Notes: generated by a model from the sequence alone, not told the origin. A stretch of 48,848 bases of DNA from an uncultured Desulfovibrio sp. (GCF_910584445.1 NZ_CAJUBO010000021.1:1-48848), one strand, 5' to 3'; positions 32,058-40,749 are shown, counted from the stretch's first letter. Program-made: numbers and translations.

Positions 32058-33791
32058 ATGACGACTCAGACAACTTCCGCGACCGCTCCGCACTTTCCGG
32101 ACCAGGTCACCGGCATGTATATCCTGGCAAAGGCGCTCAAGAATGCGGGGCTGGACACCATGTACGGCCTTGTGGGCATCCCGGTGACGGATTTCGCCTA
32201 CCTCTGCCAGCAGCAGGGCATCAGATATGTGGGCTTCCGCTTCGAGCAGCAGGCGGGCATGGCCGCGGCCACGCACGGCTATCTCACCAAAAAGCCGGGC
32301 CTGCTGCTCACCGTGAGTTCCCTGGGCTTTCTCAACGGCCTCACGGCCACCATCAACGCCACGGTCAACTGCTACCCCATGATCCAGATTTCCGGCTCCA
32401 GCGACCGCGCGCCCGTGGACATGCAGCAGGGCGGCTATGAGGACCTGGACCAGCTCAACGTCGCCAAGGGCCTTGTCAAGGCGGCCTTCCGCGTCAATGA
32501 CCCGAAGGATATCCCCACGGCCGTGGCCCGCGCCTACCGCGCCGCCGTTTCCGGGCGGCCCGGCGGCGTCTATCTGGACATCACCGCGCCGTGCCTCGGC
32601 CAGATCGTGGACGCCAAAACGGCCGAGCCGTGGTACTTCACGCCCGTGGACCCCTGCCCGAAGCAGCTCCCAGCGCCGGAAGCCATCGACCGCGCCCTGG
32701 CCCTGCTCGCCAGCGCGAAGCGCCCGGCCATCCTGCTCGGCAAGGGCGCGGCCTATGCCCAGATCGACGACAAGATCAGGGCGCTCATCGAAAAGACGGG
32801 CATCCCCTTCTTCCCCATGTCCATGGCTAAGGGACTCATGCCGGACGATCACCCGCTGAGCGCGCTTTCCTGCCGCTCGACCATCATGGAGCAGGCCGAC
32901 GTGGTCATGCTCGTGGGCGCGCGCCTCAACTGGCTGCTCTCGCGCGGGCACGGCAAGTGGAACCCGGCCGGAAAGTTCATCCAGCTTGACATCGAGCCGC
33001 AGGAGATGGACTGCAACCGGCCCATCGCCGCGCCCGTGGTGGGCGACCTGGAGAGCGCCGTCTCGGCCCTGCTTGACAGGCTCCCCACCTGCAAGCTCGG
33101 CATGGACCCGTCCTGGGTGCCGCAGCTTCAGGCCGAAACAAAGGAAAAGGACGCCAAATTCGCCGCGCGCCTGGCCTCCCACGCCAAGGACACGCCCATG
33201 ACCCACTGGACGGCGCTCAACACCATCAAGCCCATCCTCGAGGGCGATCCCGATGTCATCCTGGTCAACGAGGGCGCCAACACGCTTGACGACACCCGCG
33301 ACACCATCAACATGTTCAGGCCCCGGCACCGCATCGACTGCGCCACCTGGGCCATCATGGGCATGGGCATGGGTTCGGTGGTGGGCGCCGCCGTGGCTAC
33401 CGGCAAGAGCGTGGTCGCCATCGAGGGCGACTCGGCCTTCGGGTTCTCCGGCATGGAAGTGGCGACCATCTGCCGCTTCCATCTGCCCTGCACGGTGGTG
33501 GTCTTCAACAACGGCGGCATCTACAACGGCATCGGCGTCAACCTCGCCCACAATGGCGACCCCGCGCCCACCACGCTGGATATCGACGCCCACTATGAAA
33601 AGATCTGCGAGGCCTTTGGCGGCAAGGGCTACTATGTGACCACTCCCGACGAGCTGAAGGCGGCGCTCACCGAGTCCATCGCCTCCAGAAAGCCCTGCCT
33701 CATCAATGTGCAGCTTGCCGCGGATTCCGGCAAGGAAAGCGGCCACATCGGCTTCCTCAATCCCGAGGCGCTCCAGCATCCGCTCGCCTAG
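32058..33791 (+). CDS. oxc: Oxalyl-CoA decarboxylase
   Basis: A 577-residue thiamine-diphosphate enzyme splitting oxalyl-CoA to formyl-CoA and CO2, and so closing the cycle with Frc. The N-terminal domain has DTMYGLVGIPVTD and FRFEQQAG with the cofactor-activating Glu63. The middle domain has LGKGAAYAQ and GARLNWL, close to known Oxc. The C-terminal ThDP motif GDSAFGFSGME...FNNGGIYNG is complete. It starts 137 bp after frc with a weak GGGGCAG ribosome site. Its stop is a free CTAG. A strong hairpin separates it from the transporter gene. Confidence 0.95.
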   Translation: MTTQTTSATAPHFPDQVTGMYILAKALKNAGLDTMYGLVGIPVTDFAYLCQQQGIRYVGFRFEQQAGMAAATHGYLTKKPGLLLTVSSLGFLNGLTATINATVNCYPMIQISGSSDRAPVDMQQGGYEDLDQLNVAKGLVKAAFRVNDPKDIPTAVARAYRAAVSGRPGGVYLDITAPCLGQIVDAKTAEPWYFTPVDPCPKQLPAPEAIDRALALLASAKRPAILLGKGAAYAQIDDKIRALIEKTGIPFFPMSMAKGLMPDDHPLSALSCRSTIMEQADVVMLVGARLNWLLSRGHGKWNPAGKFIQLDIEPQEMDCNRPIAAPVVGDLESAVSALLDRLPTCKLGMDPSWVPQLQAETKEKDAKFAARLASHAKDTPMTHWTALNTIKPILEGDPDVILVNEGANTLDDTRDTINMFRPRHRIDCATWAIMGMGMGSVVGAAVATGKSVVAIEGDSAFGFSGMEVATICRFHLPCTVVVFNNGGIYNGIGVNLAHNGDPAPTTLDIDAHYEKICEAFGGKGYYVTTPDELKAALTESIASRKPCLINVQLAADSGKESGHIGFLNPEALQHPLA

Positions 33792-33798
33792 CGGAAAT

Positions 33799-33837
33799 CG
33801 CGGGCCGGCCCGGGACGCCTCCCGGAGCCGGCCCGCG
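33799..33837 (+). other. Strong intra-operon hairpin between oxc and the transporter gene
   Basis: CGCGGGCCGGC (33799-33809) pairs perfectly with GCCGGCCCGCG (33827-33837), with an inner CCGGG/CCCGG pair. No T tract follows, so it is more likely an mRNA-stability or processing structure than a terminator. Confidence 0.55.
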
Positions 33838-33869
33838 AGCATATATCCCAAATCCCCCGGGGGGATCCC

Positions 33870-34841
33870 ATGTCACATATCATCCTGTACGCCATCGTCC
33901 CCATCGTCGTGGTCATGCTTGCCGGCTACATTTCAGGCAAGAAGGGCGTTTTTGACGGCAACGATTCCAAAAAGTTCAACAAGGTGGTCCTGGATTACGC
34001 GCTGCCCGCGGCGCTCTTCGTTTCCATCGCCCAGGCCAGCCGCGACATGCTCTACAAGGACCTCAAGCTCTCCCTTGTTTCGCTTGTGGTCATCATGGCC
34101 TGTTTCATGGCCGTGTACTTCATCTACAAGTACTGCTTCAGGAACAACACCGGCGCCGACGCGGCCGTTTCGGCCCTGATCAGCGGTTCGCCCACCATCG
34201 GCTTCCTCGGGTTCGCCGTGCTGGAGCCTATCTTCGGCGCCACGCCCGCCGTGGCCCTTGTGGTCGCCATCGTGGGCATCGTGGTCAATGCCGTGGGCAT
34301 CCCGGTGGGCCTTTCCCTGCTCAACGCCTCGCTGGAAAAGGAAAAGGCCGGGAGCGGCAAGAAGGAGAGCGCGTGGCTGCCTGTCATCCACGCCCTGGAA
34401 CAGCCCGTGGCCTGGGCGCCCATCCTCGCGGTGATCTGGGTGCTCGTGGGCATTCCGTGGCCCGCGTGGGCAAGCCCGTCCTTTGACCTCATAGCCAAGG
34501 CCAACGCCTCCATGGCCGTGTTCTCCGCGGGCATCACGCTTTCGTCCATCAAGGTGGTCATCAACTGGCAGGCCATCCTTGGCTCCATCCTCAAGCTCAT
34601 CGTCATGCCCGCCCTGGCCCTCGCGGGCGGCATCCTCTGCGCCATGGACCCGCTCAACATCAAGATGCTCGTCGTGGCCTGCGCCCTGCCGCCGGCCTTC
34701 TCGGGCATCATCATCGCCGATGAATACGACACCTATGTGGCTACGGGCACCTCGTCCCTGACCCTGAGCGTCATCCTCTTCATCGGCTTCTGCCCGCTCT
34801 GGATCTGGATCACCGATCTCGTCCTCAGCGGTGCGTTCTAG
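33870..34841 (+). CDS. AEC family transporter, probable oxalate/formate carrier
   Basis: A 323-residue inner-membrane protein of the auxin efflux carrier (AEC) family with about ten helices in two halves: MLAGYISGKKG and LDYALPAALF in the first, and FSAGITLSS and ACALPPAFSGIIIADEY in the second. It differs from the MFS-type OxlT of Oxalobacter. Position after frc-oxc, and the YfdV precedent, suggest import of oxalate, perhaps in exchange for formate. Substrate is inferred from context only. GGGGGGAT precedes the ATG. The TAG stop is formed at the left border of a family 2 element. Confidence 0.85.
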   Translation: MSHIILYAIVPIVVVMLAGYISGKKGVFDGNDSKKFNKVVLDYALPAALFVSIAQASRDMLYKDLKLSLVSLVVIMACFMAVYFIYKYCFRNNTGADAAVSALISGSPTIGFLGFAVLEPIFGATPAVALVVAIVGIVVNAVGIPVGLSLLNASLEKEKAGSGKKESAWLPVIHALEQPVAWAPILAVIWVLVGIPWPAWASPSFDLIAKANASMAVFSAGITLSSIKVVINWQAILGSILKLIVMPALALAGGILCAMDPLNIKMLVVACALPPAFSGIIIADEYDTYVATGTSSLTLSVILFIGFCPLWIWITDLVLSGAF

Positions 34842-35001
34842 AGCGTTTACGCAAGGAAATTGCGGAAACGCTCTGGCGGCTGCGAGAGCAGACGCCCGCG
34901 CCGGAATAAGGCGGAAAACCACGCTTTTCCGCCGAAATGAAGGCAGCGAAACCTGAGGAAAATATCTGTCTTACAGATATTTTCCTCAGCAAAATGCTCT
35001 A
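34838..35001. repeat. Family 2 palindromic element, full copy, starting at the transporter stop
   Basis: Begins CTAGAGCGTTTACGC and ends GCAAAATGCTCTA, giving inverted ends TAGAGC with a TA on each side. Inside: hairpin 1 (AGAGCGTTT ... GAAACGCTCT, 34841-34874), hairpin GGCGGAAAA/CCACGC loop/TTTTCCGCC (34910-34934), and a perfect 17-bp stem CTGAGGAAAATATCTGT (34953-34969) with its complement (34973-34989). No coding capacity. The middle hairpin has the same loop as hairpin 4 of family 1. Confidence 0.7.
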
Positions 35002-35065
35002 AAGGCCCCGCGCCGGCGCGGACAGCCCGCGCCGGTACGCATACACTCCCTCCCAAAAAAGCGTC

Positions 35066-35108
35066 CGCCCCGGCAGGTGCCCCTGCCCGCCGGGGCGGGC
35101 CTCCTTTT
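35066..35108 (+). terminator. Terminator of the oxalate operon
   Basis: CGCCCCGGC (35066-35074) pairs with GCCGGGGCG (35089-35097), with an inner AGG/CCT pair, followed by CTCCTTTT. It lies between the family 2 element and the rpsB promoter. Confidence 0.6.
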
Positions 35109-35141
35109 GGCTCCCGTTGCCCGGCGGCGCGCGGATACAGC

Positions 35142-35170
35142 TTGCCAGGCGCACGCTTTTGGGCTATGCA
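35142..35170 (+). promoter_or_regulatory. Sigma-70 promoter of rpsB-tsf
   Basis: TTGCCA (35142-35147), 17 bp and TATGCA (35165-35170), about 128 bp upstream of rpsB. Confidence 0.55.
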
Positions 35171-35210
35171 AGTCGTTCCCATTTCGCACACTCCGGCGAC
35201 TTTCCGGGGT

Positions 35211-35248
35211 CCCCGGGCGGATGCGCGGCGCATCCGGCCTCCCCGGGG
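35211..35248 (+). promoter_or_regulatory. Structured rpsB leader hairpin
   Basis: A two-part stem in the predicted rpsB leader: CCCCGGG (35211-35217) with CCCGGGG (35242-35248) outside, and GGATGCG (35219-35225) with CGCATCC (35229-35235) inside. No T tract, and 50 bp before the ATG, so it may be an S2 autoregulatory leader rather than a terminator. Confidence 0.4.
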
Positions 35249-35297
35249 TGGAAAGTCCGCACGGCCGGGGTGGAGGCACAACCCATTGGAGGAAACC

Positions 35298-36086
35298 ATG
35301 GCCTACGTCAGCATGAAGCAGATGCTGGAAACCGGGGTGCACTTCGGGCACCAGACCCGGCGCTGGAACCCCAAGATGCGCCCCTATATCTTCGGCGCGC
35401 GCAACGGCATCCACATCATCGACCTGCAGCAGACCGTCAAGCTGTTCCGCGACGCCTATGACAAGATGGTGGACACCGTCGCCAGGGGCGGCAAGGTGCT
35501 CTTCATCGGCACCAAGCGCCAGGCCCAGGAGGCCGTGGCCGCCGAAGCCTCGCGCGCGCACCAGTTTTATGTGACCAACCGCTGGATGGGCGGCACGCTG
35601 ACCAACTTCGTCACCATCCAGAAGAGCGTGGAACGCCTCAAGAAGCTGGAATCCATGTTCGCGGACGGCTCCATCAACCGCTACCAGAAAAAGGAGATCC
35701 TCCTGCTGGAGCGCGAGATGCACAAGCTGGAGGAATCGCTCGGCGGCATCAAGAACATGGACCGCCTGCCCCAGCTCGCCTTCATCATCGACCCCAACCG
35801 CGAGGACATCGCCGTCAAGGAATGCCGCAAGCTCGGCATCCCCATCGTGGCTGTCACGGACACCAACTGCGACCCGGACAATATCGACTTCATCATCCCC
35901 GGCAACGACGACGCCATCCGGGCCATCAAGCTCTTCGTGACCGCCTTTGCCGAAGCCTGCCTTGAGGGCGAGGCCATGATGAAGGACACCCGCACCGTGG
36001 CCCAGGCCGAAGAGGTCATGGCGGAAGCCGCCCGGGAGGAGACGGCGGCCGAAGCGGACGCCCAGGCCCCCGAAACGGCCGGGTAG
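35298..36086 (+). CDS. rpsB: 30S ribosomal protein S2
   Basis: A 262-residue S2 protein with the family signatures MLETGVHFGHQTRRWNPKM, IFGARNGIHIIDLQQT, FIGTKRQAQEAV, NRWMGGTLTNF and IDPNREDIAVKECRKLGIP. The C-terminus is an acidic Glu/Ala tail, as in many S2 proteins. S2 binds near the head-body junction of the small subunit and helps recruit S1. TTGGAGGAAACC precedes ATG 35298. tsf follows after 99 bp, the standard rpsB-tsf pair. Confidence 0.97.
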   Translation: MAYVSMKQMLETGVHFGHQTRRWNPKMRPYIFGARNGIHIIDLQQTVKLFRDAYDKMVDTVARGGKVLFIGTKRQAQEAVAAEASRAHQFYVTNRWMGGTLTNFVTIQKSVERLKKLESMFADGSINRYQKKEILLLEREMHKLEESLGGIKNMDRLPQLAFIIDPNREDIAVKECRKLGIPIVAVTDTNCDPDNIDFIIPGNDDAIRAIKLFVTAFAEACLEGEAMMKDTRTVAQAEEVMAEAAREETAAEADAQAPETAG

Positions 36087-36185
36087 GGCATTCCGCCGCC
36101 AGCATTTCGGCCGCACGGACGGACCCTGAACAGCACGACATCCGGGCGCGCGGCATGCCCGCCGCCCGGGATTCTGGAGAAAGCA

Positions 36186-37043
36186 ATGGCGATCAGCGCA
36201 CAAATGGTCAAGGAACTGCGCGAAAAGACCGGCGCAGGCATGATGGACTGCAAAAAGGCCCTGGTGGAAGTCAATGGCGACATGGAAAAGGCCGTGGACT
36301 GGCTGCGCCAGAAAGGCATGGCGAAGGCCGCCAAAAAGTCGGACCGCGCCACCTGCGAAGGCCTCGTGACTTCCGTGATGAGCCAGGACGGCAAGCATGT
36401 TGCCATGGCCTCGCTCATGTGCGAGACGGACTTCGTGGCGCGCGGCGACCAGTTCCAGGCCATGGCCCGGCGCGTGGCGCAAGCCGTGCTGGAGCACGAC
36501 CCCGCCGATGTCACCGGCCTGGACGGCATCGTGGGTGACGAGGTCAAACAGCTCATCGCCTCGGTGGGCGAAAACATGCGCCTCGGCAAGTTCGCGCGGC
36601 ACAGCGCCGCCGCGGATACCGAAGCCGTGGGCCAGTATATCCATGCCAACGGCAAGATCGGCGTCCTCGTCTTCCTCACCTGCGGCAAGGCCGCCAGCGT
36701 CGGCACCCCCGAGGTGAAGGAACTTGCCAAGAACCTCGCCATGCAGGTGGCCGCCACCAGCCCCATGGCGCTCGACGCCTCGAGCCTGGACCAGGCCGCC
36801 GTGGCGCGCGAACGCGAGGTCTATCGCCAGAAAGCCCTTGAGGAGGGCAAACCCGCCAATATCGTGGACAAGATCGCCGAAGGCGCGGTGAAAAAATTCC
36901 AGAAGGAAGTCTGCCTGCTGGAGCAGCCCTATATCCGCGACGACAAGAAGAGCGTGGCGGATGTGGTGCGCGAGGCGGCCAAGGCCGTCAATGACACCAT
37001 CACGGTGACGGGCTTCGAGCGCATCCAGCTCGCGGCGGAATAG
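36186..37043 (+). CDS. tsf: Elongation factor Ts
   Basis: A 285-residue nucleotide-exchange factor for EF-Tu. The N-terminal UBA-like module has VKELREKTGAGMMDCKKALVE, followed by the core with LMCETDFVARGDQF and the dimerisation region ending in FEKEV-like FQKEVCLLEQPYIRDDKKSV. The start at 36186 follows TGGAGAAA. A near-perfect palindromic terminator lies 50 bp after the stop. Confidence 0.97.
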   Translation: MAISAQMVKELREKTGAGMMDCKKALVEVNGDMEKAVDWLRQKGMAKAAKKSDRATCEGLVTSVMSQDGKHVAMASLMCETDFVARGDQFQAMARRVAQAVLEHDPADVTGLDGIVGDEVKQLIASVGENMRLGKFARHSAAADTEAVGQYIHANGKIGVLVFLTCGKAASVGTPEVKELAKNLAMQVAATSPMALDASSLDQAAVAREREVYRQKALEEGKPANIVDKIAEGAVKKFQKEVCLLEQPYIRDDKKSVADVVREAAKAVNDTITVTGFERIQLAAE

Positions 37044-37091
37044 TCCGTTTTTGTGCCGCGCTCCTTTCCGAAACGGAAAGCCGGAGCGCTG

Positions 37092-37124
37092 AAAAGGCCA
37101 CGGGGCGCGCCCCGTGGCCTTTTT
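37092..37124. terminator. Bidirectional terminator between tsf and the porin gene
   Basis: AAAAGGCCACGGGGC and its complement GCCCCGTGGCCTTTT form an almost complete palindrome with A and T tracts at either side, so it can stop tsf on the plus strand and the porin gene on the minus strand. Confidence 0.85.
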
Positions 37125-37247
37125 GGTTGACGTTGTTCTACTTTTTTGGGTTGATGACGCGCCTGTGCTGTGTGGCAAGGCCGCAATCATCCATCAACCG
37201 CATTGCATACCATACCCTTTTTGTTCCCCTTCACGCCTGGCGCGTTG

Positions 37248-38861
37248 TCAGAACGAATACGCGAACGTCAGCTGGGCCTTCCAGGCATCCTGTTTCTCGA
37301 AGGAGCCGTTGCCCGCGCCGCCATAATACCCACCTTTCTGCCAGGTGTCCTGATCCATCAGGTTGACGATGTAGCCAAGCTCCAGGTTCAGCTCGAGGTT
37401 CTCGTACACGCGCCACTGGTTGACGAGGTTGAACTCCAGCAGCCCGTCGTTGGTGGTGAGGTACGGTCCGTCGCCGCCGTAGCCATCGCGCCAGGAGCGG
37501 GCGCTCTTCATGTACTTGACCATGGACGGGCTGTTGGTGCCCCCCCAGTAGGCCACCCTGAAGGTATGCGAAAGGTCCTCCAGGAACGACATGTCGCGCA
37601 GCTGGAGTCCGAGGCCCCAGGTGCCCGAATAGGTCATGGCCCAGTCGCAGCTGTCGTCAAACGAACCCCAGGCGAGGTTGCCGTCGCCGATGAACGAGGT
37701 GAAGTTGCCCGCGCCCGCGATGGAAGGCAGGCGTTCGGAACCGTTCTTCACATTGCCGTCATCGCCGGAGGCATACCAGCCGAAAATGCCGGGCGCGCCC
37801 CATTCCAGCTTGTATTCCACCAGGGCCTTGACCAGCCAGCCCTGCCGCTGCGTGCTGCCGCGCACGATGTCGCCGGCATTGCCGCGCCTGATGATGTCGA
37901 AGCGCCCCATTTCCTCCACAAAGCCGTAGTTGAGATCGATCTCGATGTTCAGCGGGTCGAGAACGGAAATGACGATGGGCAGGCCCGCCCAGAACATGCT
38001 GCCGTACGCCTTGCCCGTGGAGGATGTGGTCAGCGGGCTGCCGCCGGCGAAGTTGAAACCGGGGGTCAGGCCGGGAACGGTGAGGCCGAGAATGCCGTCC
38101 GAGGTTTCCCACGGCTCGTTCTCATTGACAACGTCCAGACCGCGCAGGGCGTTCCTGCCCAGCATGCCGTACATCACCCAGGGGGTGATCCCGTAGCCGT
38201 CCAGCGTGATGGGCAGGGACAGGGCGAAGAGGTCCATATTGTCCAGATAGCCCGCGCGGTCGCCGCTCCTGTCGAAATAGACGTCCGAGAAGTTGTCGTT
38301 GACCGGCCGCATCCACAGGGCCGTGAGGCTCACCGCGTCCGAGAATCTGTAGCTGGCGACGATGCCCGCCACATCACCGTCCATGATGGCCGAGCCACCC
38401 GCCGCGTTGGGCAGGGACAAGCCCTGGATGCCCATGCGGAACGAAAGGTCGGTGGAGGGCACCGTCCAGTCGATGAAGGCGTTCTTCAGCCTGATGACAT
38501 TGGTGCCGTCAGCGCCCAGGGCGCCGCCGTCTTCCGCCCTGCCCCAGCGCTGGTCGCCGATCTCGAAGCCCACGGTGCCGGACAGGGACTCCGAGGCGAC
38601 CGCGTCAAGCTGGAGCCGCAGCCGCTGATTGGACTCGAACGTGTCATTGCTGTTGGTCCGGGTCTTTGGCCCGTGGCCCGGTTCCCGGTACTTGCCGTAC
38701 AGCTCGCCCGTGCCCGCGCCGAAGCCCACCAGCCATTCGCCGCTCACCCTGAAGTCGACGGCAGCCGCCGGCGCCCGCGCCCCCAGCAGCAGGGCCGCCG
38801 CCAGAAACAGGGTACACAAAAGTTTTTTTGCCGTTTTCGCCCCCCGACCAGTCCTGTTCAT
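37248..38861 (-). CDS. Outer membrane homotrimeric porin, Desulfovibrio type
   Basis: A 537-residue outer-membrane protein. A signal peptide (KKLLCTLFLAAALLLGARAPAAAVD) is followed by VDFRVSGEWLVGFGAG and many alternating beta-strands, and the C-terminus ends LTFAYSF with the terminal Phe of the beta-barrel assembly signal. The pattern matches the abundant porins of Desulfovibrio, whose selectivity is largely uncharacterised. The start at 38861 is supported by GAGGAGG and the signal peptide; an in-frame ATG at 38945 would place 28 residues ahead of it. It probably gives passage to small anions and organic acids. Confidence 0.88.
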   Translation of the reverse strand: MNRTGRGAKTAKKLLCTLFLAAALLLGARAPAAAVDFRVSGEWLVGFGAGTGELYGKYREPGHGPKTRTNSNDTFESNQRLRLQLDAVASESLSGTVGFEIGDQRWGRAEDGGALGADGTNVIRLKNAFIDWTVPSTDLSFRMGIQGLSLPNAAGGSAIMDGDVAGIVASYRFSDAVSLTALWMRPVNDNFSDVYFDRSGDRAGYLDNMDLFALSLPITLDGYGITPWVMYGMLGRNALRGLDVVNENEPWETSDGILGLTVPGLTPGFNFAGGSPLTTSSTGKAYGSMFWAGLPIVISVLDPLNIEIDLNYGFVEEMGRFDIIRRGNAGDIVRGSTQRQGWLVKALVEYKLEWGAPGIFGWYASGDDGNVKNGSERLPSIAGAGNFTSFIGDGNLAWGSFDDSCDWAMTYSGTWGLGLQLRDMSFLEDLSHTFRVAYWGGTNSPSMVKYMKSARSWRDGYGGDGPYLTTNDGLLEFNLVNQWRVYENLELNLELGYIVNLMDQDTWQKGGYYGGAGNGSFEKQDAWKAQLTFAYSF

Positions 38862-38920
38862 GCTTCCTCCTCTGGACTTCCCGGACGGGAGGTGTCCCGC
38901 CCGAAATACTGGATCTCTCC

Positions 38921-38936
38921 GCGAGCACGGTGCCAC
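38921..38936 (-). promoter_or_regulatory. Possible sigma-54 promoter of the porin gene
   Basis: On the minus strand TGGCACCGTGCTCGC has a perfect TGGCAC -24 element and GC ten bases after GG; the -12 element is TCGC rather than TTGC. It is about 60 bp before the porin ATG. A TTGACA further upstream (minus strand, about 38956-38951) has no clear -10. Confidence 0.35.
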
Positions 38937-39140
38937 AGGCCGCATATCGTGTCAATAAATTAAAAATTGTGCTACTAGACTCATCCCACATGAATCAAGA
39001 AAAGAGAGTAGAGCAGGAGCTTCACGGTGTCAATAAAATTGAAATTCATTTTCTATTCACTGCATCTATGCTTCCGGGAACTTCCGGACCCGGGCACTGG
39101 ACCCACCGCGCGAGCGCGCGGGAAACGGCGAACGGGGGGA

Positions 39141-39172
39141 TTGACATATGTCAACAGATGTTGAATTATCAA
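39141..39172 (+). promoter_or_regulatory. Promoter and operator of the ArsR-type regulator gene
   Basis: TTGACATATGTCAA (39141-39154) is a perfect palindrome and contains a consensus -35 (TTGACA). A 17-bp spacer leads to AATTAT (39164-39169). CAGATGTTGA and a TTGA/TCAA pair follow within the same stretch. Repressor binding here would block its own promoter. Confidence 0.6.
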
Positions 39173-39529
39173 TGCATGCAAACGCGCGCCGCATGCATGA
39201 TCTTTGAAGCGCTCGCTTCCGACCTGCGCCTGGAGATTTTCCGGCTGCTGGTCAGGCACGCGCCCGGCGGACTCGTCCAGGGCGATATCGCCCGGGAACT
39301 GGACATCCCCTCCACCAATCTTTCCTTCCATCTCAAGGCGCTCGTGCAGAGCGGGCTTGCGGATGTGGCGCGCGAGGGCAGGTTCATGCGCTACCGGGCC
39401 AATATTCCGCGTATGCTGGAGGTCATCGGCTACCTCACGGAAAACTGCTGCTCCGGCGATCCCGGGGCATGCCAGCGTTTCCGGGACGCCAGCCCGGCGG
39501 CACATATCCTGCCCAGGCGCAGCAGCTGA
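39158..39529 (+). CDS. ArsR family thiol-based metalloid-responsive repressor
   Basis: A 123-residue winged-helix protein. MIFEALASDLRLEIFRLL begins the ArsR fold at about residue 13, and DIPSTNLSFHLKALVQSGLADVAREGRFMRYR is the recognition helix and wing. The C-terminal ENCCSGDPGAC has two adjacent Cys and a third eight residues on, resembling the As(III)-binding Cys set of C-terminal-type ArsR proteins. The start is uncertain: ATG 39158, 39176 and 39197 are all in frame, none has a good ribosome site, and the predicted transcription start (about 39176) would favour the later ones. It controls the permease operon downstream. Confidence 0.85.
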   Translation: MLNYQCMQTRAACMIFEALASDLRLEIFRLLVRHAPGGLVQGDIARELDIPSTNLSFHLKALVQSGLADVAREGRFMRYRANIPRMLEVIGYLTENCCSGDPGACQRFRDASPAAHILPRRSS

Positions 39530-39602
39530 GAGCGTTTTCGCAAGGACGGCAAATTTTTTTCCGGAAAAATATCAACTGATCAACATCTATCAATATATTG
39601 AA
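39530..39602 (+). promoter_or_regulatory. Second ArsR-type operator before the permease, next to a family 2 fragment
   Basis: Bases 39530-39546 (GAGCGTTTTCGCAAGGA) repeat the left end of family 2, directly after the ArsR TGA. Bases 39569-39602 are AT-rich with TCAACATCT, whose complement AGATGTTGA occurs in the regulator's own operator, and the palindrome CAATATATTG (39591-39600) just ahead of the AAGGAG ribosome site. Confidence 0.45.
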
Positions 39603-39614
39603 GGAGCGCCGCCC

Positions 39615-40733
39615 ATGGACACGGGATCCGCCTGCCGCTGCCGCGCGAAAACTCCGCCGACGGACCGGGAGAACGCCCCCGGAAGCTGGAACGCGAAATA
39701 TCTGGCCGCCATGACGGCCCTGGCCGTCCTCTGGCTGCTGGCATACCGCCTTGCGCTCCCTTTCGCGCGCTGGCTGGTTTTCGACGCGCTCGGCATGGCT
39801 CCGGGCACGCATGTGGCCGCTGCACTGGAATTTTTTCTCTATGATACGGCAAAGATCCTCCTGCTGCTGGCAGCCCTGATCTATAGCATCGCCTGGCTGC
39901 GCGCGTCGCTGAACGTCGAACGGGTGCGGGACTGCCTTGCCGGCAAGCGGCGCGGCTACGGCTATGTTCTCGGCGCGCTGTTCGGAGCGGTCACGCCGTT
40001 TTGTTCCTGCTCCGGCATTCCGCTGTTCCTCGGTTTCACCACGGCCCGCATCCCTGTGGGCATTACCATGGCGTTCCTGATCACCTCGCCACTCATCAAT
40101 GAGCTTGCCGTGGTGCTGCTCTGGGGGCTGCTCGGCGGGAAATTCACCGTGATCTATGTGGCGGCGGGCATGGCCGCGGGCATCCTCGGCGGCCTTTTCA
40201 TGGACGGCATCGGGGCGGAGCGCTGGCTCCAGCCCTTCATCAGGGAAACCGTGGACAACGCTCCCGCCCGCCTGGCCGTCAGCGAAAGCGGACAGAGACA
40301 AAAGCTGACGCTCCGGCAGCGGCATGTCTTCGCCCATGGGGAGATGGTCTCCATCGTCAGACGCATCTGGAAGTGGGTCATCATCGGCGTGGGCATCGGC
40401 GCTGTTCTGCACGGCTTTGTGCCGAAAAACTGGTTCGCGGAACATCTCGGCGCAGGAGAATGGTGGTCGGTCCCCGTCGCGGTTCTGGTGGGCATTCCCC
40501 TGTATTCAAATGTGACGGGCATCGTGCCCGTTATGGAGAGCCTGCTGCTCAAGGGGCTGCCCCTGGGAACGACGCTGGCGTTCTGCATGAGCGCCGTGGC
40601 GGCCAGCATCCCCGAAGTGCTGCTGCTGCGCCAGATCATGACGTTCCGGCTGCAGGCGGCCTTCATCGGCTACCTGTGGGTGATCTTCACGCTCATGGGC
40701 TGGCTGTTCAACAGCCTTGGCCCGCACCTTTGA
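39615..40733 (+). CDS. ArsP/SO_0444-type permease
   Basis: A 372-residue inner-membrane protein of the predicted permease family that includes ArsP (PF03773). After about 30 polar residues there are eight or so helices in two halves. The family hallmark PFCSCSGIPLFLGF near residue 130 holds a Cys pair, followed by TSPLINELAV; the second half repeats GIPLYSNVTGIVPVMESLL. ArsP exports trivalent organoarsenicals; other members handle other thiol-reactive substrates. With an As(III)-type ArsR before it and a thioredoxin-like gene 17 bp after it, a metalloid or thiol-stress role is likely. AAGGAG precedes the ATG. Confidence 0.82.
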   Translation: MDTGSACRCRAKTPPTDRENAPGSWNAKYLAAMTALAVLWLLAYRLALPFARWLVFDALGMAPGTHVAAALEFFLYDTAKILLLLAALIYSIAWLRASLNVERVRDCLAGKRRGYGYVLGALFGAVTPFCSCSGIPLFLGFTTARIPVGITMAFLITSPLINELAVVLLWGLLGGKFTVIYVAAGMAAGILGGLFMDGIGAERWLQPFIRETVDNAPARLAVSESGQRQKLTLRQRHVFAHGEMVSIVRRIWKWVIIGVGIGAVLHGFVPKNWFAEHLGAGEWWSVPVAVLVGIPLYSNVTGIVPVMESLLLKGLPLGTTLAFCMSAVAASIPEVLLLRQIMTFRLQAAFIGYLWVIFTLMGWLFNSLGPHL

Positions 40734-40749
40734 CACACGGGAGGCGGAC

